Part shown: positions 51,538 to 64,000 of the stretch, one piece after another | Position numbering within the stretch: position 1 is the stretch's first letter | Layout of the letters: every line of letters begins with the position of its first letter | Source: Bathymodiolus brooksi | Lineage: Eukaryota > Mollusca > Bivalvia > Mytilida > Modiolidae | Assembly: GCA_963680875.1 (NCBI GenBank) | Contig: OY804578.1 | Span: 96,687,689 to 96,751,688 of the forward strand | Length of the DNA stretch: 64,000 nt | Direction: 5' to 3' | Program-made: the position numbers and the translations under genes | Notes under the pieces: generated by a model | The model's input: only the letters and a program-made list of their open reading frames with translations | Database searches by the model: none | Told to the model about the DNA's origin: nothing

Positions 51538-53258
51538 ACAGTGAAAAAAAATGATGTGGAAGCATATATTTATTGAGTTTTGGGGGAAATTATAGTTGTG
51601 CACCATCAGAAATTCCAAGACTTGAATATCAATAAATCATATTTTTGCAAATTTGATGGAATTAGAAGGAATTTCAACTAAAGATGTATATACAAAAACA
51701 TATTTTATGTCTTAAACCACATAATTTATGGGATAAAAGCATGAATTAACAAAATTAAGAATGATGTGAGCTCATTTTATGGGACGAAAAAAGGGGGGGG
51801 GGGGCTAAATGTAAACATTTCATAGTATTTAGCTATTAAATATACAACTGAGGCATATATATGTGTTAAAATTGTTTATTGTGTTAGAAATTAGCTTAAT
51901 AACTGTAATATATAAGAGAATAGGTAAGTTTTGGTATGTTACACAATCTGAACTCAACAGCTGTAAATGGAGTTATTTTCATTAAAAATCTTCAAGGGGG
52001 TACCTTTGCATTTGAACACTTATACTTGCAAATATCAGACAGCCACATACCTTATGAGTTTTTTTTTGGGTTGATATTGTCTAAGGAATAGAAATTAGGC
52101 CAACAAATGGTGAAAGAAACAAGTTGTGTTGCTCTTTAGGTGTCAAACCACTAATTCACCAATCAGAGCTTGGAACATATACGAAAGTAGTCCCTTTTCA
52201 AGAAAAGGTTTCTTTCACTTTGTAGTATTGTGAAAACTACTGAATGGAATGGACTAATCAAAATTGATAATTGAAGTTAAATTAATAGGGATTATTTTGA
52301 GCCCAAATTTGATGGATTTAGTTGTATTTTAATACCTCTATGGAGGATTTGATGCATGACCTATAAATACTGATTTTTTTGGGGATGACTGAGCTATTTT
52401 TAGAGTAGGTGTTTTCCGTAGCATGGCATTTCACTGCAAGATTTTAAACATGCCCTGATATTTTGACAGAACGTAGAGGAATCATGTACGTTTCAGAAAA
52501 TATATGGTCTTGGAAAGGTTAAACAAAAGATAAAATGACCAGGTAGGCTCGAAAAAACACAAATTTAGTAGAAAACCTAAAAGAAATTAATTAGTGGTTT
52601 TACACCGTAAAGACAAAAACGTCAAAACTATCTTTTGTTGCTATCATGTTCAAATTAGCCTATAAATGTCACAACAGACCCCGAGTGACATTTTTCATAC
52701 AAAAATTTTACAAAATACATTGTGGTGTCAGATTACATGGTCAAAATGCATGTTATGTAATATTTTGGAATATTGCTCCCAAACACTGGATATACATGGA
52801 CACCGGGTATTGCAACTCATTTTATTTTAATTTTTGACTTTATAATTATTGGGAATATGTTATTGAATGTGTTTTTGCAGTAGAAGGGCATATAATATTG
52901 AAAATATGGTTGATAATAAGAATTTAACAAATTTCATCATGCGGCAGTTTGTCGACTTCAAATATAGGATATGGTGATATCATGATTGGATTTTTTTCAA
53001 TCCTACACATTTTTACTGGTAAATTTTGATAGTTTCAGTTAGAATACATGTACAATGTACTTACAAAATAATATAAGGCTATAGAAAGCAGTTTTAATTG
53101 AAAATTATGTAGTAAAAACCTGGTAATTTAAGTGATCCCAGAAAAATTATTTTGACTGCCTAGCATTTTCTACTAATTTTTCAAATTGTCAATTTGAATT
53201 TCATGTTTTAGAGTATTATTTGGCTGTAACAGTACATTTGAACATCCAGCTTACTTAA
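51538..53258 (+). repeat. Satellite unit 31, divergent class G
   Basis: 1,721 bp, with the longest G tract (G12). TTGTGTTG, A4GGTTTC and AATTAA mark class G. It also has CTGATTTTTTTGGGG and a TTT codon as in class C, plus private AAACAAAAG and CCTAAAAG, both of which lengthen A runs. Confidence 0.92.
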
Positions 53259-54979
53259 ACAGTGAAAAAAAATGATGTGGAAGCATATATTTATTGAGTT
53301 TTGGGGGAAATTATAGTTGTGCACCATCAGAAATTCCAAGACTTGAATATCAATAAATCATATTTTTGCAAATTTGATGGAATTAGAAGGAATTTCAACT
53401 AAAGATGTATATACAAAAACATATTTTATGTCTTAAACCACATAATTTATGGGATAAAAGCATGAATTAACAAAATTAAGAATGATGTGAGCTCATTTTA
53501 TGGGACGAAAAAAGGGGGGGGGGCTAAATGTAAACATTTCATAGTATTTAGCTATTAAATATACAACTGAGGCATATATATGTGTTAAAATTGTTTATTG
53601 TGTTAGAAATTAGCTTAATAACTGTAATATATAAGAGAATAGGTAAGTTTTGGTATGTTACACAATCTGAACTCAACAGCTGTAAATGGAGTTATTTTCA
53701 TTAAAAATCTTCAAGGGGGTACCTTTGCATTTGAACACTTATACTTGCAAATATCAGACAGCCACATACCTTATGAGGTTTTTTTTTGGGTTGATATTGT
53801 CTAAGGAATAGAAATTAGGCCAACAAATGGTGAAAGAAACAAGTTTTGTTGCTTTTTAGGTGTCAAACCACTAATTCACCAATCAGAGCTTGGAACATAT
53901 ACGAAAGTAGTCCCTTTTCAAGAAAAAAGTTCCTTTCACTTTGTAGTATTGTGAAAACTACTGAATGGAATGGACTAATCAAAATTGATAATTGAAGTTA
54001 AATAAATAGGGATTATTTTGAGCCCAAATTTGATGGATTTAGTTGTATTTTAATACCTCTATGGAGGATTTGATGCATGACCTATAAATACTGAATTTTT
54101 TGGGGATGACTGAGCTATTTTTAGAGTAGGTGTTTTCCGTAGCATGGCATTTCACTGCAAGATTTTAAACATGCCCTGATATTTTGACAGAACGTAGAGG
54201 AATCATGTACGTTTCAGAAAATATATGGTCTTGGAAAGGTTAAACTTAAGATAAAATGACCAGGTAGGCTCGAAAAAACACAAATTTAGTAGAAAACCTT
54301 AAAGAAATTAATTAGTGGTTTTACACCGTAAAGACAAAAACGTCAAAACTATCTTTTGTTGCTATCATGTTCAAATTAGCCTATAAATGTCACAACAGAC
54401 CCCGAGTGACATTTTTCATACAAAAATGTTACAAAATACATTGTGGTGTCAGATTACATGGTCAAAATGCATGTTATGTAATATTTTGGAATATTGCTCC
54501 CAAACACTGGATATACATGGACACCGGGTATTGCAACTCATTTTATTTTAATTTTTGACTTTATAATTATTGGGAATATGTTATTGAATGTGTTTTTGCA
54601 GTAGAAGGGCATATAATATTGAAAATATGGTTGATAATAAGAATTTAACAAATTTCATCATGCGGCAGTTTGTCGACTTCAAATATAGGATATGGTGATA
54701 TCATGATTGGATTTTTTTCAATCCTACACATTTTTACTGGTAAATTTTGATAGTTTCAGTTAGAATACATGTACAATGTACTTACAAAATAATATAAGGC
54801 TATAGAAAGCAGTTTTAATTGAAAATTATGTAGTAAAAACCTGGTAATTTAAGTGATCCCAGAAAAATTATTTTGACTGCCTAGCATTTTCTACTAATTT
54901 TTCAAATTGTCAATTTGAATTTCATGTTTTAGAGTATTATTTGGCTGTAACAGTACATTTGAACATCCAGCTTACTTAA
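53259..54979 (+). repeat. Satellite unit 32, class A body with G10 tract
   Basis: 1,721 bp. All sites from GAGG onward are class A, but the upstream G tract is 10, a length otherwise restricted to F and G units. A joint between unit positions of about 263 and 514 would explain it. Confidence 0.92.
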
Positions 54980-56695
54980 ACAGTGAAAAAAAATGATGTG
55001 GAAGCATATATTTATTGAGTTTTGGGGGAAATTATAGTTGTGCACCATCAGAAATTCCAAGACTTGAATATCAATAAATCATATTTTTGCAAATTTGATG
55101 GAATTAGAAGGAATTTCAACTAAAGATGTATATACAAAAACATATTTTATGTCTTAAACCACATAATTTATGGGATAAAAGCATGAATTAACAAAATTAA
55201 GAATGATGTGAGCTCATTTTATGGGACGAAAAAAGGGGGGGCTAAATGTAAACATTTCATAGTATTTAGCTATTAAATATACAACTGAGGCATATATATG
55301 TGTTAAAATTGTTTATTGTGTTAGAAATTAGCTTAATAACTGTAATATATAAGAGAATAGGTAAGTTTTGGTATGTTACACAATCTGAACTCAACAGCTG
55401 TAAATGGAGTTATTTTCATTAAAAATCTTCAAGGGGGTACCTTTGCATTTGAACACTTATACTTGCAAATATCAGACAGCCACATACCTTATGAGTTTTT
55501 TTTTGGGTTGATATTGTCTAAGGAATAGAAATTAGGCCAACAAATGGTGAAAGAAACAAGTTTTGTTGCTCTTTAGGTGTCAAACCACTAATTCACCAAT
55601 CAGAGCTTGGAACATATACGAAAGTAGTCCCTTTTCAAGAAAAAGTTTCTTTCACTTTGTAGTATTGTGAAAACTACTGAATGGAATGGACTAATCAAAA
55701 TTGATAATTGAAGTTAAATAAATAGGGATTATTTTGAGCCCAAATTTGATGGATTTAGTTGTATTTTAATACCTCTATGGAGGATTTGATGCATGACCTA
55801 TAAATACTGAATTTTTTGGGGATGACTGAGCTATTTTTAGAGTAGGTGTTTTCCGTAGCATGGCATTTCACTGCAAGATTTTAAACATGCCCTGATATTT
55901 TGACAGAACGTAGAGGAATCATGTACGTTTCAGAAAATATATGGTCTTGGAAAGGTTAAACTTAAGATAAAATGACCAGGTAGGCTCGAAAAAACACAAA
56001 TTTAGTAGAAAACCTTAAAGAAATTAATTAGTGGTTTTACACCTTAAAGACAAAAACGTCAAAACTATCTTTTGTTGCTATCATGTTCAAATTAGCCTAT
56101 AAATGTCACAACAGACCCCGAGTGACATTTTTCATACAAAAATGTTACAAAATACATTGTGGTGTCAGATTACATGGTCAAAATGCATGTTATGTAATAT
56201 TTTGGAATATTGCTCCCAAACACTGGATATACATGGACACCGGGTATTGCAACTCATTTTATTTTAATTTTTGACTTTATAATTATTGGGAATATGTTAT
56301 TGAATGTGTTTTTGCAGTAGAAGGGCATATAATATTGAAAATATGGTTGATAATAAGAATTTAACAAATTTCATCATGCGGCAGTTTGTCGACTTCAAAT
56401 ATAGGATATGGTGATATCATGATTGGATTTTTTTCAATCCTACACATTTTTACTGGTAAATTTTGATAGTTTCAGTTAGAATACATGTACAATGTACTTA
56501 CAAAATAATATAAGGCTATAGAAAGCAGTTTTAATTGAAAATTATGTAGTAAAAACCTGGTAATTTAAGTGATCCCAGAAAAATTATTTTGACTGCCTAG
56601 CATTTTCTACTAATTTTTCAAATTGTCAATTTGAATTTCATGTTTTAGAGTATTATTTGGCTGTAACAGTACATTTGAACATCCAGCTTACTTAA
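54980..56695 (+). repeat. Satellite unit 33, class E variant (TTT)
   Basis: 1,716 bp. Class E, except TTT rather than TTG at the codon-59 site. Confidence 0.94.
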
Positions 56696-58413
56696 ACAGT
56701 GAAAAAAAATGATGTGGAAGCATATATTTATTGAGTTTTGGGGGAAATTATAGTTGTGCACCATCAGAAATTCCAAGACTTGAATATCAATAAATCATAT
56801 TTTTGCAAATTTGATGGAATTAGAAGGAATTTCAACTAAAGATGTATATACAAAAACATATTTTATGTCTTAAACCACATAATTTATGGGATAAAAGCAT
56901 GAATTAACAAAATTAAGAATGATGTGAGCTCATTTTATGGGACGAAAAAAGGGGGGGCTAAATGTAAACATTTCATAGTATTTAGCTATTAAATATACAA
57001 CTGAGGCATATATATGTGTTAAAATTGTTTATTGTGTTAGAAATTAGCTTAATAACTGTAATATATAAGAGAATAGGTAAGTTTTGGTATGTTACACAAT
57101 CTGAACTCAACAGCTGTAAATGGAGTTATTTTCATTAAAAATCTTCAAGGGGGTACCTTTGCATTTGAACACTTATACTTGCAAATATCAGACAGCCACA
57201 TACCTTATGAGGTTTTTTTTTGGGTTGATATTGTCTAAGGAATAGAAATTAGGCCAACAAATGGTGAAAGAAACAAGTTTTGTTGCTTTTTAGGTGTCAA
57301 ACCACTAATTCACCAATCAGAGCTTGGAACATATACGAAAGTAGTCCCTTTTCAAGAAAAAAGTTCCTTTCACTTTGTAGTATTGTGAAAACTACTGAAT
57401 GGAATGGACTAATCAAAATTGATAATTGAAGTTAAATAAATAGGGATTATTTTGAGCCCAAATTTGATGGATTTAGTTGTATTTTAATACCTCTATGGAG
57501 GATTTGATGCATGACCTATAAATACTGAATTTTTTGGGGATGACTGAGCTATTTTTAGAGTAGGTGTTTTCCGTAGCATGGCATTTCACTGCAAGATTTT
57601 AAACATGCCCTGATATTTTGACAGAACGTAGAGGAATCATGTACGTTTCAGAAAATATATGGTCTTGGAAAGGTTAAACTTAAGATAAAATGACCAGGTA
57701 GGCTCGAAAAAACACAAATTTAGTAGAAAACCTTAAAGAAATTAATTAGTGGTTTTACACCGTAAAGACAAAAACGTCAAAACTATCTTTTGTTGCTATC
57801 ATGTTCAAATTAGCCTATAAATGTCACAACAGACCCCGAGTGACATTTTTCATACAAAAATGTTACAAAATACATTGTGGTGTCAGATTACATGGTCAAA
57901 ATGCATGTTATGTAATATTTTGGAATATTGCTCCCAAACACTGGATATACATGGACACCGGGTATTGCAACTCATTTTATTTTAATTTTTGACTTTATAA
58001 TTATTGGGAATATGTTATTGAATGTGTTTTTGCAGTAGAAGGGCATATAATATTGAAAATATGGTTGATAATAAGAATTTAACAAATTTCATCATGCGGC
58101 AGTTTGTCGACTTCAAATATAGGATATGGTGATATCATGATTGGATTTTTTTCAATCCTACACATTTTTACTGGTAAATTTTGATAGTTTCAGTTAGAAT
58201 ACATGTACAATGTACTTACAAAATAATATAAGGCTATAGAAAGCAGTTTTAATTGAAAATTATGTAGTAAAAACCTGGTAATTTAAGTGATCCCAGAAAA
58301 ATTATTTTGACTGCCTAGCATTTTCTACTAATTTTTCAAATTGTCAATTTGAATTTCATGTTTTAGAGTATTATTTGGCTGTAACAGTACATTTGAACAT
58401 CCAGCTTACTTAA
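56696..58413 (+). repeat. Satellite unit 34, class A
   Basis: 1,718 bp, A8, G7; equals unit 4 at the diagnostic sites. Confidence 0.94.
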
Positions 58414-60129
58414 ACAGTGAAAAAAAATGATGTGGAAGCATATATTTATTGAGTTTTGGGGGAAATTATAGTTGTGCACCATCAGAAATTCCAAGACTTG
58501 AATATCAATAAATCATATTTTTGCAAATTTGATGGAATTAGAAGGAATTTCAACTAAAGATGTATATACAAAAACATATTTTATGTCTTAAACCACATAA
58601 TTTATGGGATAAAAGCATGAATTAACAAAATTAAGAATGATGTGAGCTCATTTTATGGGACGAAAAAAGGGGGGGCTAAATGTAAACATTTCATAGTATT
58701 TAGCTATTAAATATACAACTGAGGCATATATATGTGTTAAAATTGTTTATTGTGTTAGAAATTAGCTTAATAACTGTAATATATAAGAGAATAGGTAAGT
58801 TTTGGTATGTTACACAATCTGAACTCAACAGCTGTAAATGGAGTTATTTTCATTAAAAATCTTCAAGGGGGTACCTTTGCATTTGAACACTTATACTTGC
58901 AAATATCAGACAGCCACATACCTTATGAGTTTTTTTTTGGGTTGATATTGTCTAAGGAATAGAAATTAGGCCAACAAATGGTGAAAGAAACAAGTTTTGT
59001 TGCTCTTTAGGTGTCAAACCACTAATTCACCAATCAGAGCTTGGAACATATACGAAAGTAGTCCCTTTTCAAGAAAAAGTTTCTTTCACTTTGTAGTATT
59101 GTGAAAACTACTGAATGGAATGGACTAATCAAAATTGATAATTGAAGTTAAATAAATAGGGATTATTTTGAGCCCAAATTTGATGGATTTAGTTGTATTT
59201 TAATACCTCTATGGAGGATTTGATGCATGACCTATAAATACTGAATTTTTTGGGGATGACTGAGCTATTTTTAGAGTAGGTGTTTTCCGTAGCATGGCAT
59301 TTCACTGCAAGATTTTAAACATGCCCTGATATTTTGACAGAACGTAGAGGAATCATGTACGTTTCAGAAAATATATGGTCTTGGAAAGGTTAAACTTAAG
59401 ATAAAATGACCAGGTAGGCTCGAAAAAACACAAATTTAGTAGAAAACCTTAAAGAAATTAATTAGTGGTTTTACACCTTAAAGACAAAAACGTCAAAACT
59501 ATCTTTTGTTGCTATCATGTTCAAATTAGCCTATAAATGTCACAACAGACCCCGAGTGACATTTTTCATACAAAAATGTTACAAAATACATTGTGGTGTC
59601 AGATTACATGGTCAAAATGCATGTTATGTAATATTTTGGAATATTGCTCCCAAACACTGGATATACATGGACACCGGGTATTGCAACTCATTTTATTTTA
59701 ATTTTTGACTTTATAATTATTGGGAATATGTTATTGAATGTGTTTTTGCAGTAGAAGGGCATATAATATTGAAAATATGGTTGATAATAAGAATTTAACA
59801 AATTTCATCATGCGGCAGTTTGTCGACTTCAAATATAGGATATGGTGATATCATGATTGGATTTTTTTCAATCCTACACATTTTTACTGGTAAATTTTGA
59901 TAGTTTCAGTTAGAATACATGTACAATGTACTTACAAAATAATATAAGGCTATAGAAAGCAGTTTTAATTGAAAATTATGTAGTAAAAACCTGGTAATTT
60001 AAGTGATCCCAGAAAAATTATTTTGACTGCCTAGCATTTTCTACTAATTTTTCAAATTGTCAATTTGAATTTCATGTTTTAGAGTATTATTTGGCTGTAA
60101 CAGTACATTTGAACATCCAGCTTACTTAA
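58414..60129 (+). repeat. Satellite unit 35, class E variant (TTT)
   Basis: 1,716 bp; equals unit 33. Confidence 0.94.
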
Positions 60130-61845
60130 ACAGTGAAAAAAAATGATGTGGAAGCATATATTTATTGAGTTTTGGGGGAAATTATAGTTGTGCACCATCA
60201 GAAATTCCAAGACTTGAATATCAATAAATCATATTTTTGCAAATTTGATGGAATTAGAAGGAATTTCAACTAAAGATGTATATACAAAAACATATTTTAT
60301 GTCTTAAACCACATAATTTATGGGATAAAAGCATGAATTAACAAAATTAAGAATGATGTGAGCTCATTTTATGGGACGAAAAAAGGGGGGGCTAAATGTA
60401 AACATTTCATAGTATTTAGCTATTAAATATACAACTGAGGCATATATATGTGTTAAAATTGTTTATTGTGTTAGAAATTAGCTTAATAACTGTAATATAT
60501 AAGAGAATAGGTAAGTTTTGGTATGTTACACAATCTGAACTCAACAGCTGTAAATGGAGTTATTTTCATTAAAAATCTTCAAGGGGGTACCTTTGCATTT
60601 GAACACTTATACTTGCAAATATCAGACAGCCACATACCTTATGAGTTTTTTTTTGGGTTGATATTGTCTAAGGAATAGAAATTAGGCCAACAAATGGTGA
60701 AAGAAACAAGTTTTGTTGCTCTTTAGGTGTCAAACCACTAATTCACCAATCAGAGCTTGGAACATATACGAAAGTAGTCCCTTTTCAAGAAAAAGTTTCT
60801 TTCACTTTGTAGTATTGTGAAAACTACTGAATGGAATGGACTAATCAAAATTGATAATTGAAGTTAAATAAATAGGGATTATTTTGAGCCCAAATTTGAT
60901 GGATTTAGTTGTATTTTAATACCTCTATGGAGGATTTGATGCATGACCTATAAATACTGAATTTTTTGGGGATGACTGAGCTATTTTTAGAGTAGGTGTT
61001 TTCCGTAGCATGGCATTTCACTGCAAGATTTTAAACATGCCCTGATATTTTGACAGAACGTAGAGGAATCATGTACGTTTCAGAAAATATATGGTCTTGG
61101 AAAGGTTAAACTTAAGATAAAATGACCAGGTAGGCTCGAAAAAACACAAATTTAGTAGAAAACCTTAAAGAAATTAATTAGTGGTTTTACACCTTAAAGA
61201 CAAAAACGTCAAAACTATCTTTTGTTGCTATCATGTTCAAATTAGCCTATAAATGTCACAACAGACCCCGAGTGACATTTTTCATACAAAAATGTTACAA
61301 AATACATTGTGGTGTCAGATTACATGGTCAAAATGCATGTTATGTAATATTTTGGAATATTGCTCCCAAACACTGGATATACATGGACACCGGGTATTGC
61401 AACTCATTTTATTTTAATTTTTGACTTTATAATTATTGGGAATATGTTATTGAATGTGTTTTTGCAGTAGAAGGGCATATAATATTGAAAATATGGTTGA
61501 TAATAAGAATTTAACAAATTTCATCATGCGGCAGTTTGTCGACTTCAAATATAGGATATGGTGATATCATGATTGGATTTTTTTCAATCCTACACATTTT
61601 TACTGGTAAATTTTGATAGTTTCAGTTAGAATACATGTACAATGTACTTACAAAATAATATAAGGCTATAGAAAGCAGTTTTAATTGAAAATTATGTAGT
61701 AAAAACCTGGTAATTTAAGTGATCCCAGAAAAATTATTTTGACTGCCTAGCATTTTCTACTAATTTTTCAAATTGTCAATTTGAATTTCATGTTTTAGAG
61801 TATTATTTGGCTGTAACAGTACATTTGAACATCCAGCTTACTTAA
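60130..61845 (+). repeat. Satellite unit 36, class E variant (TTT)
   Basis: 1,716 bp; equals units 33 and 35 and directly follows another E-type unit, breaking the usual alternation. Confidence 0.94.
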
Positions 61846-63564
61846 ACAGTGAAAAAAAATGATGTGGAAGCATATATTTATTGAGTTTTGGGGGAAATTA
61901 TAGTTGTGCACCATCAGAAATTCCAAGACTTGAATATCAATAAATCATATTTTTGCAAATTTGATGGAATTAGAAGGAATTTCAACTAAAGATGTATATA
62001 CAAAAACATATTTTATGTCTTAAACCACATAATTTATGGGATAAAAGCATGAATTAACAAAATTAAGAATGATGTGAGCTCATTTTATGGGACGAAAAAG
62101 GGGGGGGGGGCTAAATGTAAACATTTCATAGTATTTAGCTATTAAATATACAACTGAGGCATATATATGTGTTAAAATTGTTTATTGTGTTAGAAATTAG
62201 CTTAATAACTGTAATATATAAGAGAATAGGTAAGTTTTGGTATGTTACACAATCTGAACTCAACAGCTGTAAATGGAGTTATTTTCATTAAAAATCTTCA
62301 AGGGGGTACCTTTGCATTTGAACACTTATACTTGCAAATATCAGACAGCCACATACCTTATGAGTTTTTTTTGGGGTTGATATTGTCTAAGGAATAGAAA
62401 TTAGGCCAACAAATGGTGAAAGAAACAAGTTGTGTTGCTCTTTAGGTGTCAAACCACTAATTCACCAATCAGAGCTTGGAACATATACGAAAGTAGTCCC
62501 TTTTCAAGAAAAGGTTTCTTTCACTTTGTAGTATTGTGAAAACTACTGAATGGAATGGACTAATCAAAATTGATAATTGAAGTTAAATTAATAGGGATTA
62601 TTTTGAGCCCAAATTTGATGGATTTAGTTGTATTTTAATACCTCTATGGAGGATTTGATGCATGACCTATAAATACTGAATTTTTTGGGGATGACTGAGC
62701 TATTTTTAGAGTAGGTGTTTTCCGTAGCATGGCATTTCACTGCAAGATTTTAAACATGCCCTGATATTTTGACAGAACGTAGAGGAATCATGTACGTTTC
62801 AGAAAATATATGGTCTTGGAAAGCTTAAACTTAAGATAAAATGACCAGGTAGGCTCGAAAAAACACAAATTTAGTAGAAAACCTTAAAGAAATTAATTAG
62901 TGGTTTTACACCTTAAAGACAAAAACGTCAAAACTATCTTTTGTTGCTATCATGTTCAAATTAGCCTATAAATGTCACAACAGACCCCGAGTGACATTTT
63001 TCATACAAAAATGTTACAAAATACATTGTGGTGTCAGATTACATGGTCAAAATGCATGTTATGTAATATTTTGGAATATTGCTCCCAAACACTGGATATA
63101 CATGGACACCGGGTATTGCAACTCATTGTATTTTAATTTTTGACTTTATAATTATTGGGAATATGTTATTGAATGTGTTTTTGCAGTAGAAGGGCATATA
63201 ATATTGAAAATATGGTTGATAATAAGAATTTAACAAATTTCATCATGCGGCAGTTTGTCGACTTCAAATATAGGATATGGTGATATCATGATTGGATTTT
63301 TTTCAATCCTACACATTTTTACTGGTAAATTTTGATAGTTTCAGTTAGAATACATGTACAATGTACTTACAAAATAATATAAGGCTATAGAAAGCAGTTT
63401 TAATTGAAAATTATGTAGTAAAAACCTGGTAATTTAAGTGATCCCAGAAAAATTATTTTGACTGCCTAGCATTTTCTACTAATTTTTCAAATTGTCAATT
63501 TGAATTTCATGTTTTAGAGTATTATTTGGCTGTAACAGTACATTTGAACATCCAGCTTACTTAA
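61846..63564 (+). repeat. Satellite unit 37, G/E chimera
   Basis: 1,719 bp. Left part class G (long G tract, TTGTGTTG, A4GGTTTC, AATTAA). From GAATTTTTTGGGG onward it is class E (CTTAAG, CCTT, TTG). Private features are A5G11 instead of A6G(n), T8G4 instead of T9G3, and AAAGCTTAAAC instead of AAAGGTTAAAC near 62823. Confidence 0.92.
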
Positions 63565-64000
63565 ACAGTGAAAAAAAATGATGTGGAAGCATATATTTAT
63601 TGAGTTTTGGGGGAAATTATAGTTGTGCACCATCAGAAATTCCAAGACTTGAATATCATTAAATCATATTTTTGCAAATTTGATGGAATTAGAAGGAATT
63701 TCAACTAAAGATGTATATACAAAAACATATTTTATGTCTTAAACCACATAATTTATGGGATAAAAGCATGAATTAACAAAATTAAGAATGATGTGAGCTC
63801 ATTTTATGGGACGAAAAAAGGGGGGGCTAAATGTAAACATTTCATAGTATTTAGCTATTAAATATACAACTGAGGCATATATATGTGTTAAAATTGTTTA
63901 TTGTGTTAGAAATTAGCTTAATAACTGTAATATATAAGAGAATAGGTAAGTTTTGGTATGTTACACAATCTGAACTCAACAGCTGTAAATGGAGTTATTT
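63565..64000 (+). repeat. Satellite unit 38, partial (first 436 bp)
   Basis: The copy is cut by the window end. It has A8, A6G7 and a private change ATCATTAAAT for ATCAATAAAT near 63659, which turns AATAAA into ATTAAA. The class cannot be decided because the diagnostic sites lie further right. Confidence 0.93.

Larger units (their letters stand above)
48102..58413 (+). repeat. 6-unit degenerate HOR copy E-F-G-A-E-A
   Basis: Units 29-34 follow the 7-unit order with one E unit missing between G and A. Unit 32 carries a G10 tract, otherwise confined to F and G class units, joined to an otherwise pure class A body, which marks the probable joint of the deletion. The later E unit of this block has TTT rather than TTG at the codon-59 site. 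Confidence 0.86.
58414..63564 (+). repeat. Degenerate block E-E-G/E chimera
   Basis: Units 35-37. Two E-type units with TTT at the codon-59 site are followed by a chimeric unit, G-like to about its middle and E-like beyond. In the 7-mer order the F position is occupied by another E. Private substitutions appear in unit 37. Confidence 0.82.
1..64000 (+). repeat. Tandem satellite array, about 1,717-bp unit, 37.25 copies
   Basis: The same sequence recurs head to tail from the first to the last base; each copy begins ACAGTGAAAAAAAATGATG (phase set by the window start) and ends CAGCTTACTTAA. Full copies are 1,716-1,721 bp. Neither edge of the array is inside the window, so it is longer than 64 kb. 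Base composition is about 29% GC by hand count on seven lines. No frame is open beyond 63 codons and no non-satellite insertion interrupts the array. Long, highly homogenised, noncoding tandem units of this kind are known as eukaryotic satellite DNA and usually lie in heterochromatin; that location is inference. The family is not one I recognise. Confidence 0.97.

Noticed and set aside
1..64000. CRISPR array, or a prokaryotic or phage element with tandem repeats
   Set aside because: The repeat is the whole 1.7-kb unit with no unique spacers, and 64 kb without a single sizeable gene does not fit a prokaryotic or phage genome.
1..64000. Pure assembly or simulation artefact (one unit copied many times)
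   Set aside because: Units form at least seven classes with phased markers, chimeras and private changes, which simple copying would not make. A duplicated 12-kb block by mis-assembly remains possible and is noted in the findings.
1..64000. rDNA, 5S or histone gene cluster
   Set aside because: None of the conserved rRNA, 5S or histone sequences is present in the unit on either strand.

Overview
The whole 64 kb window is one head-to-tail tandem array. A noncoding, AT-rich unit of about 1,717 bp (roughly 29% GC in the lines I counted by hand) is repeated 37 complete times plus a 436-bp partial copy, always in the same orientation and with no spacer or other sequence between copies. I found no gene, RNA gene or transposon I can name. 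The longest conserved frame is 63 codons, stops are dense in all frames, and there is no operon-like layout. This is what a eukaryotic satellite (megasatellite) block looks like, as in centromeric, pericentromeric or other heterochromatic DNA. The sequence itself does not let me name the species or clade.

Copies differ by only about 0-14 positions each by eye (under 1%), and nearly all unit-length differences (1,716-1,721 bp) come from five small sites: a poly-A (8 or 9), a poly-G (7 to 12), GAG versus GAGG before a T9 run, A5 versus A6 before GTTYC, and A5 versus A6 in a CTCGA(n)CAC stretch. I sorted units into classes using these and about ten substitutions (positions from unit 1). Class A: GAGG at 514, CTTTTTAG at 591, A6GTTCC at 662, CTTAAG at 984, CCGT at 1065. 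Class B: like A with CTCTTTAG, a C-to-T at 652, A5 at 1012 and CCTT. Class C: GAG, CAATTTTT at 586, GAT7 at 832, CTAAAG, Phe codon at 1166, T9 before GCAG at 1337, C at 1609. Class D: A-like left part, C-like right part. Class E: GAG, CTCTTTAG, A5GTTTC, CCTT, usually TTG at 1280. Class F: E plus a long G tract, CACATGG and TTTTGCTGC. Class G: long G tract, CAAGTTGTG, A4GGTTTC, AATTAA, CTAAAG, CCGT.

Read in order, units 1-38 are A B C | A B C D | A B C D | A A | E F G E A E A | E F G E A E A | E | E F G A E A | E E G/E | partial. Two different higher-order repeats (HORs) therefore sit side by side: a 4-unit HOR with exact period 6,870 bp on the left (5153-18892, with a 3-unit relative at 1-5152) and a 7-unit HOR with exact period 12,028 bp in the middle (22329-46384). 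On the right (46385-64000) the 7-unit pattern decays through deleted and chimeric units, and private substitutions accumulate.

Nothing here works as a gene system. The interest lies in the evolution of the array: nested HORs with exact periods, chimeric units that mark unequal exchange, class-linked homopolymer lengths, and substitutions that cluster at the edges of homopolymer runs. Inside each unit there are short transcription-like and splice-like motifs (a strong 5' splice-site match, 3' splice-site matches, TATA-like boxes, AATAAA) and small inverted repeats. They are listed as motifs only; none proves transcription.
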